From positions 62,001 through 126,000 of the forward strand of contig CAWFFZ010000003.1 in NCBI GenBank assembly GCA_963815295.1: a DNA stretch of 64,000 nt, given 5' to 3'. Positions 17,012-24,906 of this stretch are shown here, in pieces; within the stretch, counting starts at the first letter, position 1; each line of letters opens with the position of its first letter. The translations under genes and the position numbers were made by a program. The notes beneath the pieces are model-generated. The model saw nothing but the letters and a program-made list of their open reading frames with translations. It was not told where the DNA came from and did not search any database. The stretch is from JACDHG01 sp963815295. GTDB taxonomy: Bacteria; Actinomycetota; Actinomycetes; Propionibacteriales; Nocardioidaceae.

Positions 17012-17045
17012 GAAGGCGGATACCCCGAGAGGGGTACCCGCCTTC
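17012..17045. terminator. Strong hairpin downstream of the BldC-like gene
   Basis: The arms at 17012-17026 and 17031-17045 pair over 15 bases with a single A-C mismatch and a four-base GAGA loop. The stem contains GGCGG and TACCCC. No long U-tract follows, as is common for actinobacterial terminators. It is 75 bp after the BldC-like stop. Confidence 0.7.
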
Positions 17046-17058
17046 CTTGCTGTGTGCT

Positions 17059-17126
17059 GTGGGGCGACGGTGGTGCAGTGGGGCGACGGTGGTGCAGTGG
17101 GGCGACGGTGGTGCAGTGGGGCGACG
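17059..17126 (+). repeat. 19-bp tandem repeat, 3.6 copies
   Basis: The unit GTGGGGCGACGGTGGTGCA repeats exactly at 17059-17077, 17078-17096 and 17097-17115, then 11 bases of a fourth copy (17116-17126). It lies in the gene-free stretch 16937-17471 just after the strong hairpin. There are no spacers, so it is not a CRISPR array. Exact identity between units points to recent slippage. Confidence 0.9.
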
Positions 17127-17379
17127 TTGTGGGTGGTAGCAGCGGCCGGGCTCGTTCCCCGACCGGACCCCGAGTGTTGCGCGTTAGTTGCAGAGAGTGC
17201 AAGGGGAACTACTGAGAGTGACCTGGCCCCGGTCGATATAGCCGATATCACGGGAAAGTCCACCCGAACGTCCTGGCCCGTTCGGCGGAGCGATCCAACG
17301 CCTGAGTCGGCGACCGAGCTCACTGTGCGAGGTCTCGGCGGGCAACCATTACTTGGTAAGGCACCGCGACGCGGGCGGG

Positions 17380-17385
17380 TAGGCT
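17380..17385 (+). promoter_or_regulatory. Possible -10 box for the bS22-like gene
   Basis: TAGGCT fits TAnnnT and would give a leader of about 80 bases before the GTG at 17472. The rest of the gene-free interval 17127-17379 shows only a short dyad, GATAT-AGCC-GATATC, near 17235-17250, with no coding signal I trust. Confidence 0.3.
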
Positions 17386-17471
17386 AAGGCGGTCGCGCTC
17401 CGGCGCGGGCACAACTCCGACTCGCAGGGTGGCAGACCACCCACCAGACAGCACCGCCCGAAAGGTAGACC

Positions 17472-17573
17472 GTGGGCTCAGTTATCAAGAAGCGCCGCAA
17501 GCGAATGGCGAAGAAGAAGCATCGCAAGCTGCTCAAGAAGACGCGCATCCAGCGCCGCCGCCAAGGCAAGTAA
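17472..17573 (+). CDS. bS22-like small basic ribosomal protein (AURKAIP1/COX24 domain)
   Basis: A 33-residue protein, GTG start, beginning MGSVIKKRRKRMAKKKH and ending RRRQGK: almost half Lys/Arg with no acidic residue. It matches the tiny AURKAIP1/COX24-domain protein of actinobacteria identified in mycobacterial 30S subunits as bS22, encoded at Rv0500B between the bldC-like gene and galE2 in M. tuberculosis (from memory). AAAGGTAG lies 5-12 bases upstream as a ribosome binding site. Such short genes are easily missed. Confidence 0.9.
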   Translation: MGSVIKKRRKRMAKKKHRKLLKKTRIQRRRQGK

Positions 17574-17656
17574 GTCGTTGCGTCACTCCCACCACGGTGC
17601 CGCCCGCGGTCTCCGCACCGTTTGGACACACTCTTCCGGCACGGACTCCTAGCACC

Positions 17657-18691
17657 ATGGGTCGTGTCGTCCTCGTCACCGGCGTCTGCCGAGATCTCGG
17701 CGGACGCTTCGCGCGCCTCATCACCGGCGACCCAGGCGTCGACAGGGTCATAGGGGTCGACGTCGTACCGCCACGGCACGACCTGGGTGACGTCCGCTTC
17801 GTGCGGGCAGACATCCGCAACCCGGTGATTGCGAAGGTCATCGCGGCAGAGGAGGTCGACACCGTCGTGCACCTCGGCGTCATAGCCACGCCGCGGGGAG
17901 CCGGCGGTCGAACGTCGATGAAGGAAATCAACGTCATCGGCACCATGCAGTTGCTCGCCGCCTGCCAGCAGGCGCCCGGGATCGAACGACTGGTGGTGAA
18001 GTCGTCGGCCGGTGTCTACGGCTCGTCGGCCCAGGACCCAGCGATGTTCAGCGAGGACATGGCGCCGCGCCGGATGCCACGGTCAGGCTTCGGCAAGGAC
18101 TCCGTCGAGGTCGAGGGATACGTCCGCGGGTTCGCCCGGCGCCGCCCCGACGTCAGCGTCACGATGTTGCGCTGTGCCAACCTCCTCGGCCCCCAGATCG
18201 AGACGGCCCTGACCCGCTACTTCTCGCTGCCCGTCATACCGACGGTGATGGGCTTCGACGCGCGGCTGCAGTTCTGCCATGAGGAGGACGCTCTGGCCGC
18301 ATTGCACCATGCAGCGCGAGCAGACGTTCCTGGCACCTTCAACGTCGCCGGAGACGGCGTGCTGATGCTCTCGCAAGCCGTACGTCGTCTTGGCCGCCCC
18401 AGCGTGCCTGTGCCAGGCTTCGCCATCGGCACCCTCGGTGCAGTGCTGCCGTCGGCTCGGCAGGCAGACCTCTCGGCAGAGCAGGCAGCGTTCCTCACTC
18501 ATGGCCGGGTCATCGACACCACGATGATGCGCGAGCTGCTCGGCTTCACACCACGAGCCACCACCGCGTCGGCCTTCGGCGAGTTCACCCGACGCCTCCG
18601 GCCGGGAGCTTTGGGCCCCGAGCGGATGGAAGGGTTGGAGCACCAAGTCGCTTCTTTCCTCGCCAAGGTGGTGCCGAATGCCCGACGCTGA
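17657..18691 (+). CDS. NAD-dependent epimerase/dehydratase
   Basis: A 344-residue extended short-chain dehydrogenase. The N-terminus is the Rossmann segment VVLVTGVCRDLGGRFARLI; the usual TGxxGxxG reads TGVCRDLGG, a degenerate glycine motif also common in this subfamily. FVRADIRNP, VVHLGVIATP, and SSAGVYGSS continue the fold. The catalytic YxxxK position reads FGKDSVE rather than Tyr-x3-Lys, so activity as a classic epimerase is doubtful. Position and length match Rv0501 (named galE2 in M. tuberculosis, from memory). Its end overlaps the acyltransferase start by 14 bp. Confidence 0.82.
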   Translation: MGRVVLVTGVCRDLGGRFARLITGDPGVDRVIGVDVVPPRHDLGDVRFVRADIRNPVIAKVIAAEEVDTVVHLGVIATPRGAGGRTSMKEINVIGTMQLLAACQQAPGIERLVVKSSAGVYGSSAQDPAMFSEDMAPRRMPRSGFGKDSVEVEGYVRGFARRRPDVSVTMLRCANLLGPQIETALTRYFSLPVIPTVMGFDARLQFCHEEDALAALHHAARADVPGTFNVAGDGVLMLSQAVRRLGRPSVPVPGFAIGTLGAVLPSARQADLSAEQAAFLTHGRVIDTTMMRELLGFTPRATTASAFGEFTRRLRPGALGPERMEGLEHQVASFLAKVVPNARR

Positions 18692-19784
18692 GGTCATCCC
18701 CATCGGTGGCAGAGGGCGACCAGGACGCGGGTCGAGCACATCTCCGTCCGCAGCCGCCCGCGCGCTCGCGCCCAAGCCTGCGGCAGCCAGGAAGCAGCCT
18801 CGCGCGGCGAAGGCGAAGGCGAAGACCGCCGAGCCGAAGCCACGCCAGCGCGCAACACCAGTTGCTGCCGCTGCTCCCGACGAGTCGGCATACCGAGCTG
18901 AAGACATCGCCGACGCGGTCCGGGACGCAGCGCACGAGACGTTCGGCGGCGCTGGCTGGGAGAAGCAGCTCGCACAGGTCCTGGCATTCGTCAGGCGCCG
19001 CCTGACCGGTGACTACGAGGTCGACGAGTTCGGGTTCGACATCGACGTCACGGAAAAGTTCCTGATGACGGCGTTGCGGCCGCTGGCGGAGAAGTGGTTC
19101 CGCATCGAAGTGGTCGGTATCGAGAACATCCCGAGCGAGGGTGGAGCCCTGGTGGTGTCCAACCACTCCGGCACGATCCCGGTCGACGGGCTCATGACGG
19201 CTCTCATCACCCATGACCATGCCGGTCGGTTCCTGCGCCTGCTGGGGGCTGACCTGGTGTTCCGGCTCCCGTTCGTCGGCGAGCTCGCCCGCAAAGGCGG
19301 CGCAACTCTGGCGAGCAACGAGGATGCCGAGCGAATGCTGGCACGTGGCGAGCTCGTCGGGGTCTGGCCGGAGGGCTTCAAGGGCATCGGGAAGCCCTTC
19401 TCGGAGAGATACAAACTCCAGCGATTCGGCCGCGGTGGCTTCGTGTCCGCAGCATTGCGCACCGGCGTTCCGATCGTGCCGTGCTCCGTGGTCGGAGCCG
19501 AGGAGATCTATCCGCTCGTCGGTAACGTGCCGGCGCTGGCTCGGCTGCTCGGGGTGCCCTACATCCCGATCACGCCGTTCTTCCCGTGGCTCGGTCCGCT
19601 CGGGATGGTGCCACTTCCGTCGAAGTGGCTGATCGAGTTCGGCGAACCCATCCGCACCGACTCCTACCCAGAAGGAGCCGGCGACGACCCGATGCTCGTC
19701 TTCAATGTCACTGACCAGGTGCGGGAGACCATTCAGCAGACGTTGTACTCACTGTTGATCCGCCGGCGCAACGTCTTCTCCTGA
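18678..19784 (+). CDS. Lysophospholipid acyltransferase-family protein
   Basis: A 368-residue PlsC-fold acyltransferase. The first 70 residues are a disordered basic and Ala-rich extension. The acceptor motif reads NHSGTIPVDG (His-x6-Asp rather than the canonical His-x4-Asp), motif III is GVWPEGFKGIGKPF, and the last motif is PIVPCSVVGAEEIYPL. This is the Rv0502 type, grouped by annotation pipelines with 1-acyl-glycerol-3-phosphate acyltransferases and DGAT-like enzymes. Overlap with the epimerase gene implies a shared transcript. Confidence 0.83.
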   Translation: MPDAEVIPIGGRGRPGRGSSTSPSAAARALAPKPAAARKQPRAAKAKAKTAEPKPRQRATPVAAAAPDESAYRAEDIADAVRDAAHETFGGAGWEKQLAQVLAFVRRRLTGDYEVDEFGFDIDVTEKFLMTALRPLAEKWFRIEVVGIENIPSEGGALVVSNHSGTIPVDGLMTALITHDHAGRFLRLLGADLVFRLPFVGELARKGGATLASNEDAERMLARGELVGVWPEGFKGIGKPFSERYKLQRFGRGGFVSAALRTGVPIVPCSVVGAEEIYPLVGNVPALARLLGVPYIPITPFFPWLGPLGMVPLPSKWLIEFGEPIRTDSYPEGAGDDPMLVFNVTDQVRETIQQTLYSLLIRRRNVFS

Positions 19785-19824
19785 GCGGCGTTCGTCCAGT
19801 TGCCGCGCTGTTCGCGATTTAGCG

Positions 19825-21033
19825 TCATGGCAGCGGCAGATCAGGAAGCGACTCGGTCACGTCGTCGACGACCTCGGGGACCGTGGGTATGTCGGGGAGG
19901 TCGTCCGTCGGCAACGGCACCGACGGGATACCGGTTGGTACGCCTCCCGACGGCTCAACTAGCTCGGGCAGGGTGGTCTGCACGTCGGTGGTGGGCGCTG
20001 GCTGCTCGGTCGGCTCTTGCGACGTACCAGGCGTGGTCACCGAACCCGGCGGGATCGAGACGGTCGCGCCAGGCTCTGTCGTGGCAGTGCCGGGTTGGGA
20101 CTGGGTTGGATTCGGCTCGTCGCTCGATCCCGTGCTCGTCGCGGGGTCAGTTGGCGCGGCTGTCGGTTGCTGAAGCGGGGACGTGCTGAGGGCCTCGGCG
20201 TCTTCGATCAGGGTCACCATGGCCGACGAAAGAGTCAGCGGGATCAGGGCACTGCAGCTCGGGCAAGCACCACGGGCAGTCGCGTCCAGGGTGGTGAGGC
20301 TCTCGGCCGCGATGGCCAGATCGTCGTGGAGCTCGGTCGGCAGCGTCTGAATCATGTCGTCGAGTCGGCCGGCAGACTCGTCGGTGAAGGTCCGCAGATC
20401 AGGGATGCTCGTCTGGCTGTCGTCGACCCGGTAGGCGTCGATGAGGTCGTTGCCGCCGTCGCCTGCGGCCGTCGTGAAGTCGTCGAGCGCCTTGTCGATA
20501 AATGTCGGCGTCGTGGGGTCGTCGGATCGAGTCATCGCCAGCTCCTCGATCTCAGACAACCGGGTGTCCGCCTGCTCGAGGTAGTGGTCGCCGCGGCCCT
20601 CGGACGACCTGGCCGCGGAGACCTCCAAGCGCTCGATGCCGCGCTTGAGGGGGTAGAGGGCGTCGCCCGGGAGAGCCGACTGGCTCGCCGCGGCCACGCC
20701 GACGCCGCTGCCGACCACGATGCACACGCTCGCGGCGATCGAGACCGCACGCCGGCGCCGGCTTGCGGCTGGGTCGACCGGGAAGAGCGGCACGATCTTG
20801 CGGTCCTCGTCGCCGTCCGCGACCGCCAGAGCATGAGGAGCCTCGGCCATGAGCCGCGCGCGCAGGTCGGACGAGAAGTCCGCACGGAGGCTGGGCTGGA
20901 CGACGTCACCCAGTTGCTGGACGATGTCGAGGAAAGCGCGAGTCTCCGCAGGTGCGTCGGCCGAGAGCTGACCGCTCTCCACCGCCGCTGCGAATTCGTC
21001 GGCGCGTCGCCGCGCAGACACGTATCCCCTCAT
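19825..21033 (-). CDS. DUF5667 membrane protein, candidate anti-sigma factor (RsbN-like)
   Basis: A 402-residue protein. The cytosolic N-terminal part (about 1-95) is followed by one hydrophobic segment (AVSIAASVCIVVGSGVGVAAASQ) and then the DUF5667 signature SALPGDALYPLKRGIERLEVSAA. The C-terminal 120 residues are a Pro/Thr/Ser-rich wall-spanning tail, and TARGACPSCS is the only Cys pair. ATG at 21033 has GAGAG upstream. The gene directly follows the BldN-like sigma factor on the same strand. In Streptomyces the anti-sigma factor RsbN, encoded next to bldN, is a single-pass membrane protein, so an anti-sigma role is a reasonable inference. Confidence 0.75.
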   Translation of the reverse strand: MRGYVSARRRADEFAAAVESGQLSADAPAETRAFLDIVQQLGDVVQPSLRADFSSDLRARLMAEAPHALAVADGDEDRKIVPLFPVDPAASRRRRAVSIAASVCIVVGSGVGVAAASQSALPGDALYPLKRGIERLEVSAARSSEGRGDHYLEQADTRLSEIEELAMTRSDDPTTPTFIDKALDDFTTAAGDGGNDLIDAYRVDDSQTSIPDLRTFTDESAGRLDDMIQTLPTELHDDLAIAAESLTTLDATARGACPSCSALIPLTLSSAMVTLIEDAEALSTSPLQQPTAAPTDPATSTGSSDEPNPTQSQPGTATTEPGATVSIPPGSVTTPGTSQEPTEQPAPTTDVQTTLPELVEPSGGVPTGIPSVPLPTDDLPDIPTVPEVVDDVTESLPDLPLP

Positions 21034-21142
21034 CGTTTTTGCTCTCTCGTCGTGCCGTGCGGAAGGCGAACTGCCTCCATCGTGCAAAACGAGGCAACCC
21101 GGGCAGAGGTTACGGGCTGTGACGAGGAGTTTCGGGGCATTC

Positions 21143-21844
21143 TCATCGCACCCCCTCCGGCATCAGCTTCGCCAGATTTCGGACGGCCCGGAGCTGGAGC
21201 TGCTTGATGGCTCCCTCGGTCCGGCCGAGGGCCTTGGCCGTCTCCGCGATCGACTGGCCGGACAGGAACCGCAGCACCAGGCACTCCTGCTGCTCGGCCG
21301 GCAGCGCCGTCAGCGCCTCGCGCAAGATCTCGTTGGTGAGAGAGGTGATGACCTCGTCCTCAGGCCCCTCGGCAACCCCTTCATGACCGGTGAAGTCATC
21401 CGTGCTCGTCTCCAGGCGGGTGCGGCCTGCCTTGTAGTGGTCGACGACAAGATTGCGCGCGATGGTCATGAGCCAGGCGCCGAAGTCCTTGCCCTGCCAT
21501 TGGAAGCTTGCCATCGACCGCAGGGCTCGGAAGAACGTCTCGCTGACGAGGTCTTCGGCGATTGCTTGGCTGCTCACCCGGTAGTACACAAAGCGGTAGA
21601 CCGGCTGGTTGTAGTGGTCGTACAAGGCACCGAACGCCTCGGCATCGCCCTCTCGGGCTCGGTCGACCAGGGCGGCGAGCCTGCTGGCCTCGGGAGTGTC
21701 GTTGGGCGGGCCTTGGGAGCCGCTGCTCGATCGGCTGCCTCCAGAGGCGGAGGTGGCCGTGGCGAACATCGGATCGTTGATGAGGACATCGGCAACCACG
21801 CAGCGCAGGGCGGCATACGACAGCCCGGCCTGGTTGCGCGACAT
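21143..21844 (-). CDS. ECF RNA polymerase sigma factor, BldN-like
   Basis: A 233-residue sigma-70-family protein. Region 2 is FGALYDHYNQPVYRFVYYRV through AIAEDLVSETFFRALRSMASFQWQGKDFGAWLMTIARNLVVDHYK. Region 4 is ALPAEQQECLVLRFLSGQSIAETAKALGRTEGAIKQLQLRAVRNLA. The sequence and the roughly 50-residue N-terminal extension strongly recall Streptomyces sigma-BldN, made there as a pro-sigma with a longer extension. ATG at 21844 has GGGAGGG just upstream. It is followed by the DUF5667 gene, its likely regulator. Confidence 0.9.
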   Translation of the reverse strand: MSRNQAGLSYAALRCVVADVLINDPMFATATSASGGSRSSSGSQGPPNDTPEASRLAALVDRAREGDAEAFGALYDHYNQPVYRFVYYRVSSQAIAEDLVSETFFRALRSMASFQWQGKDFGAWLMTIARNLVVDHYKAGRTRLETSTDDFTGHEGVAEGPEDEVITSLTNEILREALTALPAEQQECLVLRFLSGQSIAETAKALGRTEGAIKQLQLRAVRNLAKLMPEGVR

Positions 21845-21887
21845 AACCCTCCCTCTGCCGGCGAGCAGGTGCCGGACCGAAACCCTG

Positions 21888-21917
21888 ATCGTACGCCGGG
21901 CTCGGTGCGAATGTGAA
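21888..21917 (-). promoter_or_regulatory. Promoter of the BldN-like sigma gene
   Basis: On the minus strand TTCACA (21912-21917), an 18-base spacer and TACGAT (21888-21893) form a plausible housekeeping promoter. Transcription would start near 21881, giving a leader of about 37 bases that holds the GGGAGGG ribosome binding site. Confidence 0.5.
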
Positions 21918-21988
21918 CGGTTGCCAGCACTGCCGCAATTCCGCAATAATGCCCTCAACCGGCGCTTTTGGACATACCAATCCTGGAT

Positions 21989-22873
21989 TCAGCGGGCCTT
22001 TCGGCGTAGCGAGATCGCGGCACCAACGCCTCCGGCCGCGGCACCCGCCACTGCCGCGGTGACCAGGCCGAACCGGGCAGCCTTGCGTCCAGTGCGGTAG
22101 TCCCGGATGCGCCAGTCGTGCCGGCGGGCGTGGTCGCGCAGCCGGCCGTCTGGGTTGATCGCGCACGCCTCGCCGACCATCGACAGCATTGGTAGGTCGT
22201 TGTAGGAGTCGGAGTATGCCGCGCAACGGGTCAGGTCGAGCCCCTCTTGCTCGGCGAGCGCCTGCACCGCGGCGGCCTTCGCGTCACCGTGGAGCAGTTC
22301 GCCGACGAGCCTGCCGGTGTAGACGCCGTCGATGTGCTCGGCGACGGTGCCGAGGGCGCCGGTCAGGCCGAGCCGGTAGGCGATGATTTTCGCGATCTCC
22401 ACCGGGGCTGCGGTCACCAGCCACACCCGCTGGCCCTGGTCGAGGTGCATCTGCGCGAGGGCACGGGTGCCCGGCCAAATGCGGTGCGCCATGGCCTCCT
22501 CGAAGATCTCCTCGCCGAGCGACTCGAGCTCTTCGACGGTGTGCCCGGCGATGAACGAGAGGGCTGACTCGCGAGCGTTGAGCACCGCCTCGGGATCCTC
22601 CAGGCCGATCAGCCGGAAGTAGGCCTGGTCCCAGGCCGCCCGCACGACCTGCTTTGTGGTGAAGAACTTGCGCCGATGCAACCCTCTGGCGAAGTAGAAC
22701 AGCGAGGCACCCTGCATCACGGTGTTGTCGACATCGAAGAAGGCAGCAGCGGTGGGATCCGGAGGAGTCGTGAGCGACGCCTCGACCTCGGCCGTTGCCG
22801 CTGCCGCCTCACCTGCCAGCACCGACCGCGAGCGCAGTCGCGCGGAGGGATCCCCGGGGCGTGGCTGGTTCAC
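21989..22873 (-). CDS. HAD-IB family hydrolase (SerB1-like)
   Basis: A 294-residue haloacid dehalogenase-type phosphatase. Motif I is FFDVDNTVMQ (nucleophile D47, acid/base D49), motif II includes VWLVTAAPVEI, and motif III/IV is CAAYSDSYNDLPML. The last 35 residues contain a hydrophobic Ala/Gly-rich stretch and end RRKAR, so the protein may be membrane-tethered. M. tuberculosis places a similar gene, Rv0505c (serB1), in this neighbourhood (from memory); a phosphoserine substrate is not certain, since many such proteins act on lipid phosphates. GTG at 22873 is supported by a -10 box 6 bases upstream. Confidence 0.87.
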   Translation of the reverse strand: MNQPRPGDPSARLRSRSVLAGEAAAATAEVEASLTTPPDPTAAAFFDVDNTVMQGASLFYFARGLHRRKFFTTKQVVRAAWDQAYFRLIGLEDPEAVLNARESALSFIAGHTVEELESLGEEIFEEAMAHRIWPGTRALAQMHLDQGQRVWLVTAAPVEIAKIIAYRLGLTGALGTVAEHIDGVYTGRLVGELLHGDAKAAAVQALAEQEGLDLTRCAAYSDSYNDLPMLSMVGEACAINPDGRLRDHARRHDWRIRDYRTGRKAARFGLVTAAVAGAAAGGVGAAISLRRKAR

Positions 22874-22879
22874 ACGACC

Positions 22880-22885
22880 ACACTA
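22880..22885 (-). promoter_or_regulatory. -10 box TAGTGT, leaderless start of the HAD gene
   Basis: On the minus strand TAGTGT ends 6 bases before the GTG at 22873, predicting a leaderless transcript. Confidence 0.45.
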
Positions 22886-22935
22886 GTGAGCAGCGAAAGA
22901 GCGAGGGGGGTGCCGTCGGTCGCGGTGCTTGCGTC

Positions 22936-22954
22936 GGTCGAGCTTGTCGAGACC
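22936..22954 (+). repeat. Dispersed 19-bp element, copy 3
   Basis: GGTCGAGCTTGTCGAGACC lies in the divergent gap between the HAD hydrolase and the acyl-CoA ligase. It matches the copies at 10200-10218 and 16949-16966. Confidence 0.55.
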
Positions 22955-22988
22955 GGAGGCTGTCCAGCCCTTATGCGAGACTCGCGAA

Positions 22989-24578
22989 GTGAAGATCGCG
23001 ATCCCAGCAACGAACGTCGCGGACCTGCTGCGCAGCAGGGCCAGCCAGGTGGGGGACAAGATCGCTCTCGTCGACGGCGACCGGCGGCTGAGCTGGGCCG
23101 AGCTCGACGCACAAGTCGACGGACTCGCTCGTGGATTCGCCGCCCTCGGACTCGTTGCCGGACACCGAATCGCCTTTGGGCTGTCCAACAGCATCGAGTT
23201 CATTGCCACCTATCTGGCTACCGTGCGGGGCGGCATGGTTGCCGTGCCCCTCAACCCCATGTCCACTACCGGCGAGGTTGTCCGGATGCTCGCCGACAGC
23301 GGCGCCCGGGTCTGCGTGGGTGACGGCGACACGATCGCCTCCGTGCGGTCCGCGGTCGCCGGGATTGCCGACGCACTTGACGCGCCGGTGAGCGATTCCC
23401 TGACCGCGATCGCACCGCAGATCGTGGTTGCGGGGGCGCCCATTGTCGACGGTGAGACGGCGTACGACGACGTGGCCATCGCGGGGGATCCGGTCCCTTC
23501 ACCGCGAGACCGCGAGGCGTTGGCCATCCTGCTCTACACGTCCGGGACAAGCGGCCGACCGCGCGCTGCCATGCTCAGCCACCGAGCGCTGATCGCGAAC
23601 ATCGACCAGGCCTCGCAGACCAAGCCACCGCCGGTCCTCCGTGACGATGTCGTGCTCGGGGTGCTCCCGCTGTTCCACGTCTACGGCCTCAATGCCGTGC
23701 TCGGTCAGGTGCTGCTGCAAGGCGCAACACTTGTGCTCGGGCGAAGGTTCGACGCGGATGAGACCTTGCGGCTCGTCGCGGCCGAACAGGTCACGGTGGT
23801 GCCCGTCGCCCCACCCGTGATCGCCGCCTGGGTCAAGAGGGACGACGTGAGCGAAAAGCTGGTCTCGGTGCGGACGCTGCTCTCTGGTGCCGCGCCGCTG
23901 GCAGAGGATTTGGTCAGAGAGTTCGAGTCGCGCACCGGCATCCCGGTCGAGCAGGGGTACGGCCTCACTGAAGCCTCCCCAATCGTCACCTCGACAATTG
24001 GCAGCCCGGTGCACAAGCCGGGGTCGGCAGGTCGGGCACTGCCCGGTGTCGAGCTCCGCGTGGTTGACCCAGCCGGAGGTGACGCCGCTCCAGACGACTC
24101 GGGCGAAGTCCTCGTCCGGGGCGACAACGTGTTCAGCGGCTACTGGCCGGACGGCAGCGACGCACCAGGAGAGGACGGCTGGCTGTCGACTGGCGACATA
24201 GGCTTCCTCGACTCCGACGGCGACCTGTACATGGTCGACCGAGCCAAGGAGATCGTCATCGTGTCCGGCTTCAACGTCTACCCGTCTGAGGTTGAGGACG
24301 TCGTCTACGAGGTCGAGGGCGTCCGTGAGTGTGCCGTTATCGGTGTCGCCGACAACGCCACCGGCGAGGCTGTGCACGCCTATGTCGTTCCCGCCGAGGG
24401 GGTCATAGCCGATTCCCTGCCCGAAGCCGTGTTGGCCCACTGCCAGGCGCGGCTGGCCCGCTTCAAAGTGCCCGTCACCGTCGAGGTGGTGCGGGAGCTG
24501 CCGCACTCGGCGACCGGGAAGGTGGCCAAGGGCCGGCTACGCGCGGAGCAGCAGCGCCGGTCGATGGGGCTTGCGTGA
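22989..24578 (+). CDS. AMP-binding acyl-CoA synthetase
   Basis: A 529-residue adenylate-forming ligase of the fatty-acyl-CoA synthetase type. The ATP loop is LLYTSGTSGRPRAAMLSH, the A5 motif is GYGLTEASP, A7 is LSTGDIGFLDSDGDLYMVDR, and A10 is PHSATGKVAKGRLR with the catalytic Lys. It activates a carboxylic acid as acyl-AMP and transfers it to CoA; chain length is not predictable. GTG at 22989 gives VKIAIPATNVADLLRSRA, aligned with related proteins. It overlaps the glutaredoxin-like gene by GTGA. Confidence 0.9.
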   Translation: MKIAIPATNVADLLRSRASQVGDKIALVDGDRRLSWAELDAQVDGLARGFAALGLVAGHRIAFGLSNSIEFIATYLATVRGGMVAVPLNPMSTTGEVVRMLADSGARVCVGDGDTIASVRSAVAGIADALDAPVSDSLTAIAPQIVVAGAPIVDGETAYDDVAIAGDPVPSPRDREALAILLYTSGTSGRPRAAMLSHRALIANIDQASQTKPPPVLRDDVVLGVLPLFHVYGLNAVLGQVLLQGATLVLGRRFDADETLRLVAAEQVTVVPVAPPVIAAWVKRDDVSEKLVSVRTLLSGAAPLAEDLVREFESRTGIPVEQGYGLTEASPIVTSTIGSPVHKPGSAGRALPGVELRVVDPAGGDAAPDDSGEVLVRGDNVFSGYWPDGSDAPGEDGWLSTGDIGFLDSDGDLYMVDRAKEIVIVSGFNVYPSEVEDVVYEVEGVRECAVIGVADNATGEAVHAYVVPAEGVIADSLPEAVLAHCQARLARFKVPVTVEVVRELPHSATGKVAKGRLRAEQQRRSMGLA

Positions 24579-24826
24579 GCTCTGAATCGACTCCGAGGGT
24601 GAGGTTGCTGTCGAAGCCGGGATGTCACCTCTGCGACGACGCGCGGGTGATCATCGACCAAGTCTGCGCTGAGCTGGGTGAGAGCTTCGAGGAGCAGGAC
24701 GTCACCGAACACGCCGACTTGATGAGCCGCTACGCCGAGCAGATCCCGGTAACGTTCGTCGACGGAACCCAGCACGACTTCTGGCGGGTGGACGCGTCGC
24801 GGCTGCGCGCGGCCCTCCTCAGCTGA
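24575..24826 (+). CDS. Glutaredoxin-like thiol-redox protein
   Basis: An 83-residue thioredoxin-fold protein of the DUF836/glutaredoxin-like group: VRLLSKPGCHLCDDAR has the CxxC at C17 and C20, and QIPVTFVDG supplies the cis-Pro. The same small gene (Rv0508) precedes hemA in M. tuberculosis, from memory. GTG start overlaps the ligase stop. It may reduce a disulfide in a metabolic or redox partner; no client is evident. Confidence 0.87.
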   Translation: MSSESTPRVRLLSKPGCHLCDDARVIIDQVCAELGESFEEQDVTEHADLMSRYAEQIPVTFVDGTQHDFWRVDASRLRAALLS

Positions 24827-24906
24827 GCCGGGTCGGACGACATACGGTCGATGCTGCGTGGTAGTGACATGGATCACCGGCGTCTGGAGGGGACCTCCTG
24901 ACGATT

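Noticed and set aside
17059..17126. CRISPR-like array
   Set aside because: The 19-bp units are directly contiguous with no spacers, and no cas genes are nearby.
21911..21926. Rex half-site upstream of the BldN-like sigma gene
   Set aside because: TGTGAAC is present but the second half reads TGCCAG rather than TTCACA; a single half-site is expected by chance.
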